Positions 7,333-13,224 of a DNA stretch of 13,991 nt are shown piece after piece; the stretch's first letter is position 1, and each line of letters starts with the position of its first letter. The translations under genes were made by a program, and so were the position numbers. The notes beneath the pieces were generated by a model, which had not been told where the DNA came from, searched no databases, and was given only the letters and a program-made list of their open reading frames with translations. Source of the stretch: an uncultured bacterium. GTDB taxonomy: Bacteria; Actinomycetota; Thermoleophilia; BMS3ABIN01. The stretch is taken from positions 1-13,991 of the forward strand of contig CAJVWY010000009.1 of the NCBI GenBank assembly GCA_913009925.1, written 5' to 3'.

Positions 7333-7362
7333 ATGATACATGAGTATACTACTCAGCTTTAA
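7333..7362 (-). promoter_or_regulatory. Candidate archease-rtcB promoter
   Basis: On the minus strand TTAAAG (7362-7357) and TATCAT (7338-7333) are 18 bases apart, and the 15-base dyad at 7341-7355 fills the spacer. The -10 box lies about 54 bases upstream of the archease ATG. Confidence 0.4.
7341..7355. promoter_or_regulatory. Dyad operator candidate TGAGTA-TAC-TACTCA
   Basis: This is a perfect 6-base inverted repeat with a 3-base centre; it also contains the self-complementary AGTATACT (7343-7350). It lies in the spacer of the archease promoter and about 27 bases upstream of the -35 box of the rrf2 promoter. It is well placed for a dimeric regulator acting on one or both directions. The neighbouring Rrf2 protein is an obvious but untested candidate. 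Confidence 0.5.
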
Positions 7363-7381
7363 TATATATTTTATTATGGCC

Positions 7382-7410
7382 TTGACATTCATCCTGTTTA
7401 ACGCTATTAT
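7382..7410 (+). promoter_or_regulatory. Strong promoter of the rrf2-cysK-larE sulfur operon
   Basis: Perfect TTGACA (7382-7387), a 17-base spacer and TATTAT (7405-7410). The predicted transcript starts near 7417, giving a leader of about 38 bases before ATG 7455. A second possible -10 box, TATAAT, lies at 7421-7426. This is the best vegetative promoter in the window. Confidence 0.7.
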
Positions 7411-7427
7411 TCATAAACCCTATAATA
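7405..7427. promoter_or_regulatory. Inverted repeat TATTAT-N11-ATAATA over the operon start site
   Basis: TATTAT (7405-7410, the -10 box itself) and ATAATA (7422-7427) are exact reverse complements 11 bases apart, spanning the -10 box and the predicted start point. The position suits an autorepressor, and Rrf2 regulators commonly repress their own operons. AT-rich words can match by chance, so confidence is low. Confidence 0.35.
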
Positions 7428-7454
7428 CTTATCGACTTTATGGAGTAAATGACG

Positions 7455-7895
7455 ATGAATATCTCAGCAAAAAGCAAGTATGCCGTAAGGGCGCTGGTGG
7501 AACTGGCTCAGCGTAACGGAGACCAGCCCGTTCCCATTGCCGACATCTCCTCTCGCAAGCAGATCCCCCTGCAGTTTCTGGAGCAGCTATTCTCTAGTCT
7601 CCGTAAAGCAGGAATTCTAAACAGCCATCGTGGCGTTCGCGGTGGCTTCAGCTTTAAACTGATGCCCGAGGATGTAAGTGTGCTTGACGTGGTGGAAGCG
7701 CTGGATGGAACGGTGGCTCCTGCCAGCTGTACCATAGGCGCGCCGTGTGACAAACAGGAGACCTGCTCCGTCCAGGATGTATGGACCGACGCCAAGAGCA
7801 GTCTGGAGGCCGTGCTTTCAGAAGCCACCATCGGCGATCTGGCCAAAAAAGAGAGTCTGATGAAAGACAGTGCCAAGGAGATGTACTATATCTGA
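7455..7895 (+). CDS. Rrf2-family regulator with IscR-like cysteine triad
   Basis: This is a 146-residue Rrf2 protein with an N-terminal winged helix. It has the typical KYAVRALVELA opening, a recognition region IPLQFLEQLFSSLRKAGIL and the wing HRGVRGGF. I chose ATG 7455 over 7449 because GGAG (7442-7445) is then 9 bases away rather than 3, and the protein begins MNISAKSKYA, like family members. With this start the cysteines are C92, C98 and C104 (C-x5-C-x5-C), the same numbers and spacing as the [2Fe-2S] ligands of E. coli IscR. CymR, the classic Rrf2 regulator of cysteine metabolism, lacks such a triad. The gene leads a cysteine and sulfur-transfer operon, so it probably senses Fe-S or sulfur status and controls its own promoter. 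The tail after 104 is helical and poorly conserved. Confidence 0.92.
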   Translation: MNISAKSKYAVRALVELAQRNGDQPVPIADISSRKQIPLQFLEQLFSSLRKAGILNSHRGVRGGFSFKLMPEDVSVLDVVEALDGTVAPASCTIGAPCDKQETCSVQDVWTDAKSSLEAVLSEATIGDLAKKESLMKDSAKEMYYI

Positions 7896-7902
7896 TATCC
7901 AT

Positions 7903-7925
7903 CTCCCCACGACCGGGGGCGGGAG
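7903..7925 (+). promoter_or_regulatory. Possible hairpin masking the cysK ribosome binding site
   Basis: CTCCC (7903-7907) can pair with GGGAG (7921-7925), which is part of the cysK Shine-Dalgarno GGGAGG; CCCC could also pair with GGGG in between. This could tune cysK translation relative to rrf2. The stem is short, so the call is tentative. Confidence 0.25.
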
Positions 7926-7932
7926 GAAAAAA

Positions 7933-8919
7933 ATGAGTAATACCAGCAGCGGTACCATTAACGACACGATTACTGAAAAAAGGACAACCATGAAAATAGC
8001 CGGGAACCTGACCGAACTTATCGGCAACACGCCCATGGTATGGCTGAACCGGGTGACCGAAAACGCCGAGGCCAGGGTCGCGGCCAAGTTGGAGAGTTTC
8101 AATCCCGGTGGCAGCGTCAAGGACCGAATCGGTCTGAGCATGATCAATGCGGCCGAGGCCGAAAGAAGGATTACGCCGGGTAAAAGTACCATCGTCGAAC
8201 CGACCAGCGGTAACACGGGCATCGCCCTTGCCCTCGTCTGCGCCGTCAAGGGGTACCGGTTGATACTGACCATGCCCGATACCATGAGCCTGGAACGGCG
8301 GGCGCTGCTCAAGGCGTTTGGGGCCGAGCTGGTGCTCACTCCCGGGCCTGACGGCATGAAAGGCGCGGTCTCCCGTGCCGAGGAGATCGCAGCGGAGATG
8401 GATAGCGCCTTCGTACCGCAACAGTTCAGCAACTCCGCCAATCCGGATGTGCACCGCAAGATCACGGCGGAAGAGGTATGGCGTGACACCGGCGGCGAAG
8501 TGGATATATTCATCTCCGGCGTCGGCACCGGTGGAACTATCACCGGAGTCGGTGAGATGCTAAAGGAACGCAAGCCTACCGTAAAGCTGGTGGCCGTGGA
8601 GCCCAAGGAATCGCCGGTCCTTTCCGGCGGCAACCCGGGGCCGCACCGCATCCAGGGTATCGGTGCCGGTTTTGTGCCCGATGTCCTGAATGTCAAGGTC
8701 TACGACGAGATCATCCAGGTGTCCAACGAGGATGCGGAACAGACCGCCCGCGACCTGACGCAGAAGGAAGGCATCCTCTGCGGAATCTCTTCAGGCGCCG
8801 CCGCGCACGCGGCGTTGACCGTCGCAAACAGGCAGGTAAACAGCGGCAAACTGATCGTGGTCGTCCTGCCGGATACCGGCGAGAGATACCTGACAACCCA
8901 GCTGTTCGAAGACGTATAG
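7933..8919 (+). CDS. cysK: Cysteine synthase (O-acetylserine sulfhydrylase), PLP-dependent
   Basis: This is a fold-type II PLP enzyme making L-cysteine from O-acetylserine (or O-phosphoserine) and a sulfur donor. Counting from the internal ATG 7990: PLP lysine K44 in GGSVKDR, substrate loop TSGNTG (72-77), phosphate loop GVGTGGTITG, PHRIQGIGAGFVP, GISSGAA and LPDTGERYL. All match CysK. Two starts are plausible. ATG 7933 has an excellent GGGAGG 7 bases upstream and adds a Ser/Thr-rich 19-residue leader. ATG 7990 has AAGGA 5 bases upstream and gives the family-standard MKIAGNLTELIGNTP opening (309 residues). Whether this enzyme uses free sulfide or a carrier-bound thiocarboxylate, like mycobacterial CysM, cannot be read directly. 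The carrier, E1 and JAMM genes downstream favour the latter as an option. Confidence 0.95.
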   Translation: MSNTSSGTINDTITEKRTTMKIAGNLTELIGNTPMVWLNRVTENAEARVAAKLESFNPGGSVKDRIGLSMINAAEAERRITPGKSTIVEPTSGNTGIALALVCAVKGYRLILTMPDTMSLERRALLKAFGAELVLTPGPDGMKGAVSRAEEIAAEMDSAFVPQQFSNSANPDVHRKITAEEVWRDTGGEVDIFISGVGTGGTITGVGEMLKERKPTVKLVAVEPKESPVLSGGNPGPHRIQGIGAGFVPDVLNVKVYDEIIQVSNEDAEQTARDLTQKEGILCGISSGAAAHAALTVANRQVNSGKLIVVVLPDTGERYLTTQLFEDV

Positions 8920-8981
8920 AATAAAGTAGAATGTAGGGGTTGGGATGAGTGTCATGTCTTTCGATTGTCAAGGGAGTCGGG

Positions 8982-9221
8982 ATGGATGTTAAAGAGGATA
9001 CCCTTCTGGATGCACGCGGTCTGCAGTGCCCCATGCCGTCGGTCAAGACGGCCCTCGCCCTGGAGCAACTGGACGGCGGCCAGATCGTGAAGGTCCTGGT
9101 CGACGACCCCACCAGCAACCGTGACCTGCCTCAGTGGGTTCGCGGCAACGGGCACCAGGTGCTAGGCATGGAGGAGATGGACGGCTATACAGAGATATAC
9201 GTTAAAAAAGCGGGCGGTTGA
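8982..9221 (+). CDS. TusA-family sulfur-relay protein
   Basis: This is a 79-residue SirA/TusA-like protein with the signature LDARGLQCPMP near the N-terminus; the Cys of CPxP carries a persulfide. Then come GGQIVKVLVDDP and a beta-alpha end (NGHQVL...TEIYVKK). TusA proteins pass sulfane sulfur between a desulfurase or rhodanese and an acceptor. ATG 8982 is preceded by AGGGAG (8971-8976) at a good distance; an earlier ATG at 8949 lacks this. It is third in the operon, between cysteine synthase and the carrier/E1 pair. It could therefore supply sulfur to the MoaD-like carrier, since the E1 here has no rhodanese domain and no IscS or SufS is in the window. Confidence 0.93.
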   Translation: MDVKEDTLLDARGLQCPMPSVKTALALEQLDGGQIVKVLVDDPTSNRDLPQWVRGNGHQVLGMEEMDGYTEIYVKKAGG

Positions 9222-9273
9222 GCTTATCCGCTCCTGATGTCCATACAGGTCCGGACACGAGAACGAGGTCTAA

Positions 9274-9531
9274 ATGCTATCATTGAAGAACGAGACAGCC
9301 AAGGATAATAAGCCGGGGATTAACCTGGAGGTCCAGGGCAAGAAGGTCTACTACCAGGGGCCCGCCGATGTACGGTCATTGCTCGATTCACAGGGAGAAA
9401 ACGGGCTATACGCCAACGTTCGCATCAACGGCTCCGTGCTGGAGCGTCGCGACTTTGAAAATGTCCTCCTGAAAGAGGGAGATTCCGTCGAATTCCTCTA
9501 CTTCATGGGAGGGGGAACTTGTTCAATCTGA
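9274..9531 (+). CDS. MoaD/ThiS-like (CysO-like) ubiquitin-fold sulfur carrier with masked C-terminus
   Basis: This is an 85-residue beta-grasp protein with the family features VRSLLDSQG, ANVRINGSVL (47-56), LLKEGDSVEFLYFMGGG. In this family a C-terminal Gly-Gly is adenylated by an E1 enzyme and turned into a thiocarboxylate that donates sulfur. Here GGG (79-81) is followed by four more residues, TCSI, so the glycines are not terminal. Such tails are known on carriers matured by a JAMM protease (the quinolobactin QbsE/QbsD case), and a JAMM protease is encoded two genes on. The gene also overlaps the E1 start by 13 bases, and its Gly codons double as the E1 Shine-Dalgarno, so the tail could partly reflect overlap constraints. 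Start ATG 9274 has GAGG 5 bases upstream. Confidence 0.88.
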   Translation: MLSLKNETAKDNKPGINLEVQGKKVYYQGPADVRSLLDSQGENGLYANVRINGSVLERRDFENVLLKEGDSVEFLYFMGGGTCSI

Positions 9532-10334
9532 CTGAAGAAGAGATCGAGAGGTACTCGCGGCATATCATCCTGCCCGAGGTCGGTGGCAGTGGTCAGCAGA
9601 AGCTGAAGGAAGCCAGTGTGCTGGTAGTAGGGGCCGGTGGCCTCGGTTCACCGGCGCTGCTATACCTGACCGCCGCCGGCGTGGGCCGGATCGGCATCAT
9701 CGAGGACGATGTAGTCGACCTCACCAACCTGCAGAGACAGGTGCTGCATGCCACCGCCGACGTGGGCAAACCCAAGGCCCAGAGCGCCCGTGAGACCATG
9801 AAGCAGATCAACCCCCTGGTGGAGGTCGATGTCTACCGGGAAAGGCTCAACAAGGAGAATATCCTGCCTCTGGTGGAGAAGTACGATGTGGTGGTGGACG
9901 GCGTAGATAACTTTCCCACCCGCTATCTGATAAACGATGCCTGCGTGATGAAGAAAAAGGCCCTGGTTGAAGGCGGCATCCTCCGCTTCATGGGGCTGAT
10001 CATGAGTATCCGCGGCGGCGAGACCGCCTGTTACCGCTGTGTGTATGAGGAGCCGCCGCCACCGGGCACCGTGCCCAGTTGCGCTGAAGCGGGCATCCTG
10101 GGAGCGGTAGCCGGAGTGGTGGGAACGCTCCAGGCAACCGAGGTCCTGAAGATATTGACGGGCGTGGGAAAACCGCTGTTCAATCGTATGCTGCAGTTCG
10201 ATGCCGAGGAGCTGAGCTTCCATGAGGTCCAGGCGAAGCGTAACCTCAAATGCCCGGTCTGCGGCGAAAATCCCACAATCACCGAACTGGTGGAATATGA
10301 CTATACCTGTGAAATCCAGGCCCCCGGAAGCTGA
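9519..10334 (+). CDS. MoeB/ThiF-type E1-like adenylyltransferase (no rhodanese domain)
   Basis: This is a 271-residue enzyme that adenylates the C-terminal glycine of a MoaD/ThiS-like carrier. It starts at a TTG inside the carrier gene, after GGAGGGGG. Seen: ERYSRHIILPEVGGSGQ (10-26), nucleotide loop GAGGLGS (38-44), DLTNLQRQ (67-74), VDGVDNFPTRY (127-137), zinc pairs CYRC (171-174) and CPVC (245-248), and C188 in PSCAEAGILG, the position of the reactive Cys in this family. The size is that of MoeB/ThiF. The C-terminal rhodanese domain of MoeZ, which sulfurates mycobacterial CysO, is absent, so sulfur must come from another protein; TusA in the same operon is the best candidate. It overlaps the JAMM gene by one base (TGATG). 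Confidence 0.95.
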   Translation: MFNLTEEEIERYSRHIILPEVGGSGQQKLKEASVLVVGAGGLGSPALLYLTAAGVGRIGIIEDDVVDLTNLQRQVLHATADVGKPKAQSARETMKQINPLVEVDVYRERLNKENILPLVEKYDVVVDGVDNFPTRYLINDACVMKKKALVEGGILRFMGLIMSIRGGETACYRCVYEEPPPPGTVPSCAEAGILGAVAGVVGTLQATEVLKILTGVGKPLFNRMLQFDAEELSFHEVQAKRNLKCPVCGENPTITELVEYDYTCEIQAPGS

Positions 10335-10759
10335 TGCCTGACGCGTTGTGGCTGTCTCCAGCGCAGCTTGATGCCATTATCGAGCATGCCCGTACCCATA
10401 AGCCCCTGGAAGCATGCGGCATCCTCGCCGGTGACGGTGACGGCAGGGTGCGGCAGGTGTTTCTGATGGATAACGCAGAACGCAGCCCCACCCTGTATAT
10501 GATGGATTCGCGCGAGCAGTTCAGGGTGTTCGACGAGATAGACAGGGAGGGCCTGGAACTGGTGGCCATCTTCCATTCTCACCCCCACTCCCCCGCCGTC
10601 CCTTCACCGCGCGATTGTGAGCTGGCTTTTTATCCGGACGCCCTGTATCTGATCGTGTCACTGATGGATGAACAGCCGGACTGCCACGCCTACCGCATAG
10701 TCGACAATCAGGTGGAAGAGGCGGACATCGTCGTCACCGACGGGGATGATCAATCCTGA
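10334..10759 (+). CDS. JAMM (M67/Mov34) metalloprotease, Mec-like
   Basis: This is a 141-residue single-domain JAMM isopeptidase-like enzyme. The full zinc motif is present: E26 (LEACGILAG), H81-S-H83-P, S91 and D94 (HSHP...SPRD), so it should be active. Relatives in sulfur-carrier operons either free cysteine from a carrier-Cys adduct (mycobacterial Mec on CysO) or trim a carrier's C-terminus to expose Gly-Gly (QbsD type). Both jobs make sense here, with a cysteine synthase upstream and a carrier with a four-residue tail. Start and stop codons overlap those of both neighbours by one base (TGATG), a sign of tight translational coupling. The last 15 residues are acidic. Confidence 0.94.
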   Translation: MPDALWLSPAQLDAIIEHARTHKPLEACGILAGDGDGRVRQVFLMDNAERSPTLYMMDSREQFRVFDEIDREGLELVAIFHSHPHSPAVPSPRDCELAFYPDALYLIVSLMDEQPDCHAYRIVDNQVEEADIVVTDGDDQS

Positions 10760-11601
10760 TGAAGGCGCCGGACGACAGGGAGATGGGGATGGAACCCAAA
10801 AAGGCGGCTACCGCCATGGATGAGCTGGAGCAGGCCATCCATACCCTGGGAAGTGTTGCCATAGGTTTCTCCGGAGGCGTGGATTCCTCACTGGTGGTGG
10901 CGGTGAGCGCCCGCATCCTGGGCCGGGAGAACGTCCTGGCGGTGACGTCCCGGTCGGAGACTCTACCCTCCCACGAGCTGGCCGCCGCCTGTGACCTTGC
11001 GGTTGGGCTGGGTGTCAGGCATGAGATCATCCATACCCGAGAGCTGGACTGTGACGATTTCCGGGCCAATCCGCCCGACCGCTGTTATCACTGCAAGGCC
11101 GAGCTCTGGAGCCGGGCCGGCGAGCTGGCCCGTCGGACCGGCCTTCGCCACCTGGCCGATGGCACCAATGCGGATGACGCCGGCGATACCAGGCCGGGCA
11201 CCAGGGCCGGCGACGAGGCGGGTGTACGCCACCCCCTGGCTGAGGCCGGCGCCGGCAAAGATATGGTGCGGCGGCTGGCCCGGGAGATGGGACTTCCCAA
11301 CTGGGACAAGCCGGCACAGGCCTGCCTGTCGTCACGGTTTCCCTATGGCATGGAGATAACCCGGGAGGGTCTGCGCCGGGTGGAGGAGGCGGAGCGGTTC
11401 CTCCGGGAGCTGGGCCTGGAGGAATTCCGGGTAAGGGACCACGGCGACCTGGCGCGCATCGAGGTAAGGGAGGATTCCATCGCCGCCCTGGCCGCCAAAG
11501 GCCGCCGCCGTATCACCGAGCGTTTCCGGGAGCTGGGCTACGTTTACGTGGCCCTCGACCTGCAGGGCTTCCGCAGCGGCAGCATGAACGAGGTGCTATA
11601 G
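10759..11601 (+). CDS. larE: LarE-type ATP-dependent sacrificial sulfur transferase
   Basis: This is a 280-residue PP-loop enzyme. Seen: SGGVDSS (38-44) for ATP, TSRSETLPSHEL (63-74), NPPDRCYHCK (104-113), ADGTNADD (133-140), and KPAQACLSSRFPYG (184-197) with C189, the position of the sacrificial Cys in single-cysteine LarE. LarE adenylates a pyridinium biscarboxylate and sulfurates it, in the best-studied form giving up its own cysteine sulfur. The product is part of the nickel-pincer cofactor of lactate racemase and related LarA enzymes. LarB, LarC and LarA are not in the window. Being last in a cysteine operon suggests either cofactor synthesis that draws on cysteine or a different sulfuration target. 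Start ATG 10759 overlaps the JAMM stop (TGATG); ATG 10783 or 10789 are alternatives. Confidence 0.9.
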   Translation: MKAPDDREMGMEPKKAATAMDELEQAIHTLGSVAIGFSGGVDSSLVVAVSARILGRENVLAVTSRSETLPSHELAAACDLAVGLGVRHEIIHTRELDCDDFRANPPDRCYHCKAELWSRAGELARRTGLRHLADGTNADDAGDTRPGTRAGDEAGVRHPLAEAGAGKDMVRRLAREMGLPNWDKPAQACLSSRFPYGMEITREGLRRVEEAERFLRELGLEEFRVRDHGDLARIEVREDSIAALAAKGRRRITERFRELGYVYVALDLQGFRSGSMNEVL

Positions 11602-11620
11602 GGGTTGCCTGCCCCTTTTT
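11601..11620 (+). terminator. Weak candidate terminator of the sulfur operon
   Basis: GGGG (11601-11604) and CCCC (11612-11615) with a 7-base loop are followed by TTTTT (11616-11620). The four-pair stem is short. It lies directly at the larE stop, and the T-tract overlaps the stop codon of the convergent NIL-domain gene. Confidence 0.35.
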
Positions 11621-11858
11621 ATTGTTCCACAAAGGTATCCAGGTGCTCGATCTCGATGCCCAGGCTCTCCAGGTAGGCGAAAGCCTGCTTCAGGACCTCC
11701 TCTTCGCCGCTGAGCTCCAGCACCATCCAGCCGAACTTCTCATCGACGTTGGCTCGCCGGATGTTGGGAATGACATCATATGCCTTGACCAGGTCGTAAA
11801 GCACCGGTTTCTTGATAAGTTTTTCCGGGAATGTTAGTTCAAGCCGCTGAGTCTTCAT
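11619..11858 (-). CDS. Small stand-alone NIL-domain protein
   Basis: This is a 79-residue protein that is essentially one NIL domain (ferredoxin-like fold, Pfam NIL). It opens RLELTFPEKLIKKPVLYDL, then IPNIRRANVDEKFGWMVLELSG (a longer run split here: IPNIRRANV, then DEKFGWMVLEL), and ends LGIEIEHLD. NIL domains occur at the C-terminus of methionine-importer ATPases (MetN), where they bind methionine as a regulatory ligand, and as separate proteins next to sulfur-metabolism genes or fused to 4Fe-4S domains. The Shine-Dalgarno AGGAGG is ideal. Convergent to larE (17 bases) and divergent from cysE, it sits inside the sulfur-amino-acid block, so a sensor or carrier role for a sulfur metabolite is the reasonable guess. 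Confidence 0.85.
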   Translation of the reverse strand: MKTQRLELTFPEKLIKKPVLYDLVKAYDVIPNIRRANVDEKFGWMVLELSGEEEVLKQAFAYLESLGIEIEHLDTFVEQ

Positions 11859-11912
11859 GCTGAACCTCCTGTCAGGAAGCCTGCCTGCCTCCTGCTATTC
11901 TGCTAATATTAA

Positions 11913-11940
11913 TTGCAAGAACGGTACCTGTATAGATACT
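11913..11940 (+). promoter_or_regulatory. Candidate cysE promoter
   Basis: TTGCAA (11913-11918), a 16-base spacer and GATACT (11935-11940); the -10 match is only fair. The stretch TATAGATACTAT across the -10 box loosely resembles CTATAATACTTAT at the rrf2 start site, and TAGTAT on the minus strand recurs in the archease promoter dyad, so a shared regulator is conceivable. Read on the minus strand, TTGAAC and TAGTAT, 17 bases apart at 11938-11966, could drive the NIL gene. Confidence 0.35.
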
Positions 11941-11985
11941 ATCCATATACCGCTTCAAGTTCAAAGGCATATGCGGAGAGATTCC

Positions 11986-12798
11986 ATGGGATTCCTTAAA
12001 AAAACGGGCGTGGCGCTCACGGCCACGGCGGTATCCTGCCTGTGGTTGAACCGTCAGGGCGAACTGGAGCAGACGCTGCAGTCGATCAAGCGTGATGTGT
12101 CCGCCATCCAGGAACGGGACCCGGCGGCGGCCAACATGGTGGAGGCGCTCACCTGCTACTCCGGGCTGCATGCCATCATCATGCACCGGGTGGCGCACCA
12201 GCTTCACCGGCAGGGGCTGCCTGTGGTGCCGCGAATAATCTCCCAGATAAACCGGTTTGTCACCGGTATCGAGATCCACCCGGCGGCGCGGATCGGTGAA
12301 GGCTTTTTCATCGACCATGGCGCGGGGGTGGTTGTGGGCGAGACCACCGAGGTGGGTGACAATGTCACCATTTACCAGGGCGTGACCCTGGGAGGAACGG
12401 GCAAGGAGACGGGTAAACGGCACCCCACACTCAAGAACAACGTCACCATCGGCGCCGGAGCCAAGGTGCTGGGCTCGGTGACCGTGGGTGAGAACGCCAA
12501 GATCGGCGCCGGCAGCATCGTTATCCAGAACGTTCCGGACAACTCAACGGTAGTAGGTAACCCGGGGCGTCCCGTACGCGAGCGGGGCCGGAAGGTGGGC
12601 GCCGCCGATGTGGACTGGACCCATCTGCCCGACCCGGTGGCGGATGCCATGCAGTCGCTGGTGAGGCGGGTAGTGGAAATGGAGAACGAATTCAAGGCCG
12701 CGTTTCCCGAGAAACGCGAGGCGATCGAGAAGGCCCAGAAGGAAGGAGAGCGGGAACTGGACAAGGTCTTCGATTATTACCACGGCACCGGTATCTAG
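11986..12798 (+). CDS. cysE: Serine O-acetyltransferase
   Basis: This is a 270-residue left-handed beta-helix acyltransferase that makes O-acetylserine from serine and acetyl-CoA for cysteine synthase. Seen: an N-terminal helical part with AIQERDPAA (40-48) and YSGLHAIIMHRVAH (58-71), TGIEIHPAARIG (93-104), catalytic-region DHG (110-112, H111), VVVGETTEVGDN, TLGGTGKETGKRHPT (134-148, H146) and hexapeptide repeats. The last 70 residues are mostly charged helix and end FDYYHGTGI. The terminal Gly-Ile matches the end of enterobacterial CysE that inserts into the CysK active site. The N-terminal 20 residues are unusually hydrophobic. ATG 11986 has GGAGAG 5 bases upstream; ATG 11971 is a weaker in-frame alternative. 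It is a separate unit 384 bases after larE, on the far side of the NIL gene. Confidence 0.94.
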   Translation: MGFLKKTGVALTATAVSCLWLNRQGELEQTLQSIKRDVSAIQERDPAAANMVEALTCYSGLHAIIMHRVAHQLHRQGLPVVPRIISQINRFVTGIEIHPAARIGEGFFIDHGAGVVVGETTEVGDNVTIYQGVTLGGTGKETGKRHPTLKNNVTIGAGAKVLGSVTVGENAKIGAGSIVIQNVPDNSTVVGNPGRPVRERGRKVGAADVDWTHLPDPVADAMQSLVRRVVEMENEFKAAFPEKREAIEKAQKEGERELDKVFDYYHGTGI

Positions 12799-12890
12799 CA
12801 GGTTGCTGTGGTCAGTGAACCGGCGGCAGCGACGCGGTCGGCAGTGTTTAGGACAGGTCATGGTCAATCTTAATCAGAGGTGAGAATAAA

Positions 12891-13199
12891 TTGAGCAAAG
12901 TAAGAAGGCTGGTGCTGGATGTTCTAAAGCCCCACCAGCCCAATATCCTCAGCCTGGCAGTCAAACTGGGAGATCTGGAAGGAATAGAGGGAGCGGACCT
13001 GGTGCTCAACGAGATCGACAACAAGGTCGAGAACATCAAGATCACCGTGGAAGGTCCGGAGATCAACTTCGATGACGTAGCGGCTGTCATCCAGGAGAGC
13101 GGCGGCAGCATTCACAGCATCGACAAGGTCTCGACCGGCAAGCGCCTGGTCGATGAGGCCAACACGCCACAGGATATGACCGCCCGGTGGATGAGGTGA
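12891..13199 (+). CDS. DUF211 family protein
   Basis: This is a 102-residue protein starting at TTG, with AGAGGTGAG 6 bases upstream. The pattern RRLVLDVLKPHQP (5-17), an EGIEGADLVLNEID strand-helix unit, VENIKITVEG, GGSIHSIDKV (71-80) and GKRLV is the DUF211 (COG1888) signature, a small ferredoxin-like domain. The function is unknown; an archaeal member has been crystallised as a metal-binding ring oligomer. The family is chiefly archaeal, so its presence in this bacterium suggests old transfer or a lineage-specific trait. The next gene starts 25 bases on and encodes a VIT-type membrane protein, making a joint role in metal handling an attractive guess. Confidence 0.9.
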   Translation: MSKVRRLVLDVLKPHQPNILSLAVKLGDLEGIEGADLVLNEIDNKVENIKITVEGPEINFDDVAAVIQESGGSIHSIDKVSTGKRLVDEANTPQDMTARWMR

Positions 13200-13224
13200 T
13201 CCAGAGGAAAGTCCGTCCCGGCCC

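Noticed and set aside
11857..11985. Extension of cysE upstream to 11857
   Set aside because: It covers the divergent promoter region and overlaps the NIL start; ATG 11986 has its own Shine-Dalgarno and gives the normal family length.
12799..12890. Search for a terminator or promoter between cysE and the DUF211 gene
   Set aside because: I see no hairpin with a T-tract and no convincing -35/-10 pair; only the Shine-Dalgarno before TTG 12891 stands out.
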